From Conidiobolus incongruus B7586 (lineage: Eukaryota; Entomophthoromycota; Entomophthoromycetes; Entomophthorales; Conidiobolaceae), in assembly GCA_000697335.1 (NCBI GenBank), contig JNEM01016476.1:1-21224 (forward strand): a stretch of DNA of 21,224 nucleotides, written 5' to 3'. Every line of letters starts with the position of its first letter. Within the stretch, counting starts at the first letter, position 1. This document shows, in pieces, positions 14,696-21,224 of the stretch. The translations under genes were made by a program, and so were the position numbers. The notes below the pieces were generated by a model, which was not told the DNA's origin, searched no databases, and saw only the letters and a list, made by a program, of their open reading frames with translations.

Positions 14696-15400
14696 CGAAG
14701 GTATATTAATTCTAAAGAATATGGTGTCAGGATCACGAAATAATAATATTTATATAATAACTAATGATTAGTTTTAAGGAGTCCAAATTAAAAACTAACC
14801 AATCCAATTTAGATCAAAATGCAAAAAAGACTTTACATATATTTGATCTTCATCCTCTCATTAATGTAATATGCTTTTGTTTAAATTATTTTCCAAAAAA
14901 TATTCTAATTAATTCGAATAAATAATAAAAGTTTTAAGCTTTATTTTTTCTGATCCATGTTAATATTTGACTTTATTAGGTTTTTGATAATACCAAATTA
15001 GACAACTTTTATTTTTAATGATATCAGATGAAAAATATATATTAGTATTGACATTTAAAACGAAACTAATAATTTCATTAATTTCGATTTTATTGTATTC
15101 AAAAAATGATTTAATAATACAGTGATAATGTTATTATTAAAAGCTTATGTACATTTCTAAAGTTTTAATACAAAGCTAATTGGGGTTGATTCACAAATAT
15201 ACGAGAATAGACATATATAAATTTTCAAAACTCAAAGTATATTAAAATCGTATATTAATGCCTGATTATTATTAATTTTCAAGTTTTAAAATTTATAGCT
15301 TCCAATTTAGGCCAAATTAGTTCATTTCACACTTTTAAGATCAGTTAATTTTCATTCACACCATTCCGCGATTATTAGTAATATAATTGTATTCAATCAC

Positions 15401-15407
15401 TATATAA
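15401..15407 (+). promoter_or_regulatory. TATA-like element
   Basis: TATATAA lies 75 bases before the ATG at 15476, after a GC-richer patch (CCATTCCGCG). The spacing fits a transcription start near 15430 and a short 5' UTR. Inference only. Confidence 0.4.
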
Positions 15408-15437
15408 TAAGGTATCAGTATCACTCTAGCGCCTTTA

Positions 15438-15443
15438 ATGTAA
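15438..15443 (+). promoter_or_regulatory. Start-stop upstream ORF (ATG TAA)
   Basis: An ATG followed immediately by TAA, 32 bases before the main ATG and between the TATA-like element and the CDS. Start-stop elements can stall ribosomes and lower downstream translation. Whether it is in the mRNA depends on the transcription start. Confidence 0.35.
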
Positions 15444-15475
15444 ACCATTCTCCATATACTATTGATTCTTTGAAA

Positions 15476-16387
15476 ATGAAATTCTTTCATCCTTCAAACG
15501 GCTTATTGATAATTTTATTACCCACAATAATTTTAATTTTTGCAAAACCAATTCCAGTTGAACCTCCCAATGCAACTGCATTAGCAGCTATTCCACAACC
15601 TCCCACAGGAGGTCAGTTACCAGCAAGTGCTCTCGCTGAAGAAACTCAACTTCCTGCTGTTAAGGCAGCTCTGGCAAGTCAATCCACCCAATCTGCACCA
15701 GGAACTGCAGCAGCTTCTTCAGGATCTACTACATCCACTACCACATCAGTTACCCCTGCTGCAAATACTGGAACTCAAACTTCAGAAAAAACAGGAACAA
15801 CAGCACCGGAATCTTCGGAAAGTTCCACTGAATCGGAATCCAATGCCACAGTAAATACTGCTAGCACTGCTGAAAAAGCATCATCAGAGTCCGAGAATGA
15901 AGCGTCTAACTCAGAGAGTGAAACTGAGGAGGGATCATCAGAAGCCGAAGCGACTGAAGAGTCAGCTACTAACTCTAAGCCCAAAGCTAATGAATCTAAA
16001 CAGGAATCAAAGGAGGAGGAAACAACTGAAGCAGAAACTGAGGAGAAAGAATCAGAAACATCAGAAGGATTCCCAACGCCCAAGAGAGAGGAAGAAAAAT
16101 CAAAGAAAAAGGCTTCTAAAGAGACTGATAGCGAGGCAAGTGCAACTGTACATAGCGCATCAATTAAAGCACCATCACCAGACAAATCCAACGAGTCATC
16201 TGAAACCAAACCTTCAGCAAATGGTAAACCTTCAAAAGACGAGGCCAAAGGAAGTGGTTCTAAATCGACAGAAAAGTCATCCGAAAAAAATAGTGTCAAA
16301 GCTTCTGGAAAACCATCTAAATCGGAAAAGGAGAGTGCTGAGAAAGAATCGTCAAAAGCTTCCAAAGAGCCATCTGAGAGCTCTTAG
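15476..16387 (+). CDS. Secreted low-complexity Ser/Glu/Lys-rich protein, function unknown
   Basis: I do not recognise a family. The ATG at 15476 gives 303 residues; no ATG occurs in frame just upstream. Residues 1-23 form a clear signal peptide: a short polar head with Lys and His, a long Leu/Ile core, and Ala23 before KPIPVEPP. The mature part has no Cys, Trp or Tyr and should be disordered. It has three compositional zones: Pro/Ala/Thr/Gln-rich (about 24-105), then strongly acidic Ser/Glu-rich (about 108-200), then Lys/Ser/Glu-rich with short degenerate units such as KPSK and EKSSEK (about 200-303). The Ser/Thr density suggests O-glycosylation. There is no GPI-type hydrophobic tail and no visible intron. 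It sits 780 bases downstream of the subtilase on the same strand. Cell-wall or secreted matrix protein, or effector, are possible roles. The open frame in such AT-rich DNA, the signal peptide and the TATA-like element support a real gene. Confidence 0.78.
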   Translation: MKFFHPSNGLLIILLPTIILIFAKPIPVEPPNATALAAIPQPPTGGQLPASALAEETQLPAVKAALASQSTQSAPGTAAASSGSTTSTTTSVTPAANTGTQTSEKTGTTAPESSESSTESESNATVNTASTAEKASSESENEASNSESETEEGSSEAEATEESATNSKPKANESKQESKEEETTEAETEEKESETSEGFPTPKREEEKSKKKASKETDSEASATVHSASIKAPSPDKSNESSETKPSANGKPSKDEAKGSGSKSTEKSSEKNSVKASGKPSKSEKESAEKESSKASKEPSESS

Positions 16388-16466
16388 TAATTGTTTGTTA
16401 CGTAATATAGACAGTTGTATGTTTTTTATCAATTTGATTCATTTTTATCTTTTTGAAATTTTTATT

Positions 16467-16472
16467 AATAAA
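16467..16472 (+). promoter_or_regulatory. Possible polyadenylation signal of the Ser/Glu-rich gene
   Basis: AATAAA 80 bases after the stop codon, a plausible 3' UTR length. Confidence 0.4.
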
Positions 16473-17429
16473 TAACTAGTTAATATTAAAATTATATTGA
16501 TTAATGTTTTATTAATTTTAATATTTATACAACTATATAGATAATATGATTAAAAAATTACAAAATGAAATTTAATGAAACAATGAATACTGGTTGAAAT
16601 ATTTGATTGATTTAATTAAATTCAGACCAAACTTTAATATATTTCCAAAAATATCTTTTAGAATGTAGTCAGTAAGAATTAGCAAAAATATATTTCAATA
16701 ATCAGAATATTATAATTTTCTGAATAAATAATGTTTGTAGCTTGTTATCTATAAAATTGATATTACACTTTTAAAATTCTATGATATTCAAAAAAAATTG
16801 ACTTGTGATATATTGTTCACCAATATTTGTTTTCAAGATTTTAAAATGCATACTTGATAAATGTTAATATTCAAATTCGAGCTGATCATTATATCCCAAC
16901 TAATATTCAAAGCATCTTAATTTTCTGCAGCTATAACGTTTATTATATATCTACATTTGTTTAATATTTAGCATTTTAAGAATTTGGAAATTAACCAAAT
17001 TATATATTAAATTATTTTACAGGATGTCAACTAATCAAGATAAATTATAATTTTCAAAAATTTAAATAAAAACGAGTTTTCAATGGTAAATTTCAGAAGT
17101 ATTGGATGTATTTATTAATATTTGGTATTAGTAATTCATAGCTTAATTCTTATAAAAATCAAGTAATTAAATTTATATCAAAAGTGAATTTATAGATTTT
17201 TTTATATTTGAAAAATATTTATGTCATCATAATTGAATTTGTAACGCAAACTTTTTCAATTATTATACTTGTAAATATTGAATTCATTTTAGTAATTTGA
17301 TATCATATCTTATCATTGTTGTGTTTTGAAAATACCTGTCCGTCTCGATTTGATAGTTAAGTCTATATTACCCCTCATTTATAGTGACTTTTTCAGTCTA
17401 TAATTAAAGGATATTCCTTGTTCTATTTG

Positions 17430-17589
17430 TTCTCTCTGTTGGACTTTAACCAAATCCTATATCATTCACTGAATCAACTATTTAAACTCAAAAGTGCCAG
17501 AGAGAAAAAAGGTTTTTTTAATATTCTGCTATAAACCCTCAACTGTAAGTCAGCTTTAAGACCTACAGTCCCAATACGTTAAAGAGCAG
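17430..17589. other. Potentially structured GC-richer island (candidate ncRNA)
   Basis: TTCTCTCTG (17430-17438) is perfectly complementary to CAGAGAGAA (17498-17506). Next to it, CTGTAAGTC (17543-17551) pairs with GACCTACAG (17560-17568) with one mismatch around an 8-base loop, and this is enclosed by CTGCT (17526-17530) with AGCAG (17585-17589). Base composition is less AT-rich than the neighbourhood. One frame is also open for 47 codons (17388 to about 17532) after a TTTTTCAG, so a small exon is an alternative. I match no known RNA family, and the strand is undetermined. Confidence 0.3.
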
Positions 17590-19641
17590 GATTAATAAAT
17601 AATTTACTAAATCATATTACAAGTACTTTTTTAACAAAGAACATTATTTATAAAACTTATTATAAAACACAACAATCATCCTTGATTATGTTAAAATTTG
17701 ATTAAATATAATTTTTGAGATGAAATTCAAAATATATTAACAGGTAAAATTAATTGTTTATATTCTAATATATATAGCAAAGGATCTCAAAATAAGTTTT
17801 CAATGTTATCAAAGAATATATTTTACAAGTAAATATATTTTTTCATCTCTTCTAAATATTTTGCTATTGAATAATTATAATATTAAAAATTTGGTTATAT
17901 GTTAATTATTATTATAATGATTAAATAATCAACTTATGAAATATCAAATCATAATATAATATATATATTTCTTAAGATAATATGATAAGTTGAATTGAAT
18001 ATACTAGTTTCATAGCTTATGCTATCCACCTAGGTAATACTATATTTAATTAAATAGATCCATATTGAATATTGAAAATGTCTTTTTTAAAAAAATTAAC
18101 TAAACTTTTTTTAATACAAATCAATCTAAGATTTCTATTACTCCAAATATTATGAATAGAGTTATAGTGACTACCATTGTTTAACCTTTTTGAGCTTTCC
18201 CTGGTGGGTATGCTTTGAAGAAGAGATATATTGTCCTATATATCTTTCTTTACATAGAGCAATATCTCTCTCAAACTAATGAAATTTTACCATATCAAGA
18301 GATATTTCTGTTATTATATGGATGATCATACTTGGTTATATAGTTTGTGCTAGAATAAATAGCAATAAATATGACCCTTATATAAATATGATTTAATATA
18401 CTATTTATATATAGATATTTATATTTTATGAAGCTATCTAGAGATAGTAAAAGGAATTTAACTGGATTAAATATAAAATTATATAGGTGTTATGAATTAT
18501 TATTGAAAATATTTTAATAACTTTATCAAATTATTTTTATATTATAGCTAGATAATTTACTTAAATAATATAACTATTATAGAAGATAATATCTTTCTCA
18601 TCTAACTTAATTATCTATCCTAACATAAATTAGGCAAAGTCATATTATTTTGGGAAAATCTTTTTAACTAACTATTTGATATAATTCTAATTTGTTATTA
18701 ATTTATCTTGTTTTACAAACCATCTGGTTTTTAGCCTATATAGACAATATTTTAGCCGAGGAAATTATTATATTTAATTTGCAAAAATAATTTATATTTT
18801 ATCTTTTTAAATCCTTAAATATTACCAATTTTTTAATATATTTTGATAATTCAATATAGATTATATTTGATTATTAATTAATTAATCAAATACTATAATA
18901 AAAATACCAAATTATATATATTTTTTATATTTATATTTGAATTGAATCAGAAATTATTATTAGCATTGATATTAATATAGAAATTAAAAAATAGCAAATT
19001 TTTTAGTTTTTGATCTTTCAAACATATTATATATTATATCAGATTATTTATATATAAAATATATAGGAAAATCAATATTATCAAAATATATAAATATATT
19101 CAGTTTTAATTATTTTTTTATTAAAATATTTTAATTTTAAAATTTATACATAAATTTAATTATACTTAAACTAGATAATGATTATCAAAAGGTTTTATTT
19201 TTATATCTATAAAGCTTAACTATAAACTCATTAAAATCATCTAAAACTTACAAATAGTTTATGAAGATAATATTTTATTTAAAATCATCATATTTCACTA
19301 GATTTGTGATTTTAATACTAAAAGGGATATTATTTAAAATTTATTAAAATTTAAAAGATTAATTCTTATTATTACTTTTTAATTTATTAATAAAATAAAA
19401 TAATATTTTAAGAAATGCTTTTTTATTTTAGTTAAAAAACTATTAAAATAATTTAATATTAACTATATAAGTATATTATATTTACTTAAGTTTAAATTTA
19501 GATTAATTAATAAAAATATAAAATAAATACCTTATAATTTAACAAAAGTTTTAAAAAATTAGAATAGCTATAGTTAAACTAAACTTATCAAAGTATAACT
19601 AAAGATAAAAGTTTTATAATATATACTTATATATTAACTTA

Positions 19642-19666
19642 TAGAAATAAGTTATAAAATCAAAAA
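19642..19666 (+). repeat. Tc1-like left terminal inverted repeat
   Basis: Starts TAGAAATAAGTTATAA and matches the reverse complement of 21156-21180 at 24 of 25 positions. The single difference (G versus A at position 3) is a transition. The flanking TA at 19640-19641 is the target duplication. Confidence 0.88.
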
Positions 19667-21155
19667 AATATATTATAATTAGTAGCTAAAACAATTATAT
19701 ATATTTGATTATTTAAAACTATAATATATAATTAAGATATATTATTAGATAATAAATAAATATATTTAGATATATTTAATAAACTATTAGCAAAAATATT
19801 AACCCTTAATATTTAACTAAAATAAGTTATAAATTTATAGGTTTTTAAAATAAAAGGATATATTTAATAATATATAACCATATCTTTTTTCTCTTTTTGT
19901 TATTATTTTATAAAATATTTTATAGATATATTAAATTTTTTTTATTAGTATTATTATACTTAAATCCCTCTCTAAAAAAATTAATTTGTATATTAATCAG
20001 CTTTATAAAAAAGATAAATCAACTTATGATATTGTTAGAATTACTAGTGTTAGTTAGTGTACTATATTTAAAGCTATTAAAAATAATAATAAAAACATAT
20101 TTAAACTTAAATTCAAATTTATTAAAATTATAAATAAATATAATAAAAAGTATATTTATAAGTTAATTAATATAAGCAAATATAATACTATTTTATAAAT
20201 ATAACAACAACTATAAAACTATATAAAAATATTAGTTAATATTAATACTATTATATATACTTTATATTAATATAAATACTACTTATATTTTAAGTAAATA
20301 CACCCTTAATTAAAAAAATCCCATTATAAAATTAAGTAAAAGTTTAAATATTACCACTAAAATTAAATTCAAACTAATTAAAATAAGGTTATTTAATTTA
20401 ATAAAACAAAAATATATTTTAGTATATTTAATAAAAAAATTAAATATTTTAAAAAAAATATAAAATTAGTTTATGACCATTATATTAATTTTACCCAAAA
20501 GTATAATAATAGGTTAATTATTATTTAAAGATATATTTTATCTTTAAATTTAAAATATCTTTATAAAGTTAATAAAGGAATTAATATTAAAATATATTAA
20601 ACAATGAATTAAAAAAAAACTATTAAATAATATAGGTTAAATAAATATAATATTATTTTTTAATAAGATAATATCTTTTATTATATTATAACTTATTTTA
20701 CTAAATAACTTAAAAATAACAAAATTATAGTTTTAAAGTAATTTTTTAATCTCTTAACTTTAACTTAATTAAATATCTTTAAGATTATTTAAAAAAAGAT
20801 ATTAAAGCTTTCCTTTAATAAAAGATATAAATTAGCTTTAAATGTATATTTAAGAAATATAAAATAAAATTAAACTTTTTTAATATAAAAAATTAATTGA
20901 CTTTATATCCTACAAATTTAAAAAAATTAATCAAGTTAAACATAGATATATTAAGTTTTAATTTTTTTTATCATCAAAAACCTACAAATTTACAACTTAC
21001 CTAAAGTAAAATTTAAAGGTTTATATTTTAACCTATTAATAACTAAATACCATCATTTAATAATATATATTATTAATAAATATAATAGATTCTAATTAAT
21101 TAATTTAAGTTTATTTCATTAAATATTAGTTAAGTTAATAGGAAAAATATAAGTG

Positions 21156-21180
21156 TTTTTGATTTTATAACTTATTTTTA
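21156..21180 (-). repeat. Tc1-like right terminal inverted repeat
   Basis: The reverse complement starts TAAAAATAAGTTATAA, matching the left end. It is followed by TA at 21181-21182, after which the interrupted mariner reading resumes. Confidence 0.88.
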
Positions 21181-21224
21181 TAGATTAATATTATTAATAA
21201 ATCTTAGATTTGTTTATATTAAAT

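Larger units (their letters stand above)
14696..15475. other. Spacer and promoter of the Ser/Glu-rich gene
   Basis: AT-rich DNA between two head-to-tail genes. The proximal 200 bases carry a TATA-like element and a minimal upstream ATG-stop (listed separately). No other gene was seen. Confidence 0.5.
16388..19108. other. Long spacer with a GC-richer island
   Basis: About 2.7 kb without a recognisable gene. Near the start lies a probable polyadenylation signal. The stretch 17335-17600 is clearly richer in G and C than its surroundings and holds complementary segments (separate feature). Another set of complementary segments lies at 18222-18306. CA and TG dinucleotides are normal, so this DNA is outside the mutated transposon block. 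Confidence 0.5.
19642..21180 (+). mobile_element. Decayed Tc1-like (DD34E) transposon inserted in mariner B
   Basis: A full-length Tc1-type DNA transposon of 1539 bp, bounded by 25-bp inverted repeats and by TA at 19640-19641 and 21181-21182. The transposase relic runs on the plus strand from about 19930 to 20960. Recognisable parts: an HTH (QLYKKDKSTYDIVRITSVS at 19995-20053), the first catalytic block (KVI-stop-FNKTKIYF, from VIWSDETKI in the family) with Asn at 20400-20402, and the second block F-stop-stop-DN with an intact Asp at 20667-20669. The third block (stop-SLNFNLIKYL-stop-DYLKKDI) corresponds to QSPDFNPIEYLWDYLKKDI and has Lys at 20771-20773 where the catalytic Glu belongs. The first two catalytic positions are exactly 89 codons apart; the second and third are 35 codons apart once a one-base deletion is allowed, as expected for DD34E. 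A C-terminal LKKLIKLN block is also visible near 20920. It is dead, with many stops. Confidence 0.93.
19109..21224 (+). mobile_element. Decayed mariner transposon, copy B, split by a Tc1 insertion and cut by the window end
   Basis: A plus-strand relative of copy A. Its first 23 bases resemble the ends of copy A (ATTATTTTTTTATTAAAA). From about 19210 to 19640 one frame, read through stops, gives NYKLIKII, HTH residues, KRDII and LLKF, the second HTH NINYISILYLL and PYNLTKV. Copy A at the same places reads NYKPFKII, KREIT and LLKS, NINHTSILYIL and FYNLTKA. Around 19565-19600 it reads IAIVK and SKYN, matching IAII and LKYN in copy A. The reading breaks at 19641, where a Tc1-like element is inserted, and resumes at 21183, reaching I-N-K-S-stop-I (21193-21210). 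This is the family's D-E-S-W-I catalytic block with Asp to Asn, Glu to Lys and Trp to stop. The rest lies beyond the window. Copies A and B differ well beyond transition mutations, so they are separate insertions of one family. Confidence 0.9.

Noticed and set aside
15775-16365. 196-residue minus-strand Ser/Asp-rich frame and the 192-residue plus-strand frame at 15897-16475
   Set aside because: Both are by-products of the repetitive low-complexity Ser/Glu/Lys codons of the gene at 15476-16387. Neither has a signal peptide or a known motif.
19897-20133. 78-residue plus-strand open frame as a gene
   Set aside because: It overlaps the N-terminal HTH of the Tc1 relic in a different frame. The neighbouring frame gives the recognisable HTH, so this is a shadow.

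Overview
This window looks like nuclear DNA from a very AT-rich eukaryote, most likely a fungus and perhaps an early-diverging lineage. The evidence is small GT-AG introns (46-128 nt), long AT-rich spacers with no visible genes, and a secreted S8 subtilase of the fungal 'vpr-like' type with an inserted PA domain. A Rac GTPase and a mitochondrial AIF1 homologue are also present. The lineage is an inference; nothing here fixes the species.

Layout. Positions 1-1180 are AT-rich DNA with no gene seen. Positions 1181-2303 hold a decayed mariner transposon (minus strand). After a 2.9 kb spacer comes a four-exon Rac GTPase (5176-6020, +). A convergent 2.2 kb spacer separates it from a four-exon AIF1-type flavoprotein (10296-8253, -), whose single-base and trinucleotide details fit a 624-residue mitochondrial protein. 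The AIF gene and the next gene, an intronless secreted subtilase (11786-14695, +), diverge from a 1.5 kb intergenic region. Downstream lies a secreted, low-complexity Ser/Glu/Lys-rich protein of unknown function (15476-16387, +). A long spacer (16388-19108) contains one GC-richer, potentially structured island near 17.34-17.6 kb.

The right edge (about 19109-21224) is a nested transposon. A second, plus-strand copy of the same mariner family is interrupted by a 1.54 kb Tc1-like DD34E element with 25-bp terminal inverted repeats and a TA duplication. The mariner reading resumes directly after the insertion, at the DES-W catalytic motif, and runs off the window.

Main observation. All three transposon copies, and essentially only they, are depleted in CpA/TpG relative to ApC/GpT by hand counts (about 0.2-0.35, against about 1.8 in a nearby spacer). 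Their stop codons and lost catalytic residues are mostly explained by C-to-T or G-to-A changes (Trp to stop, Gln to stop, Asp to Asn, Glu to Lys). This is the signature of a RIP-like genome defence. The host genes sit intact between the mutated blocks.

The genes do not form an evident pathway. Rac is a signalling switch, AIF1 is a mitochondrial oxidoreductase, and the subtilase and the Ser/Glu-rich protein both look secreted and lie head-to-tail, but no functional link is shown.
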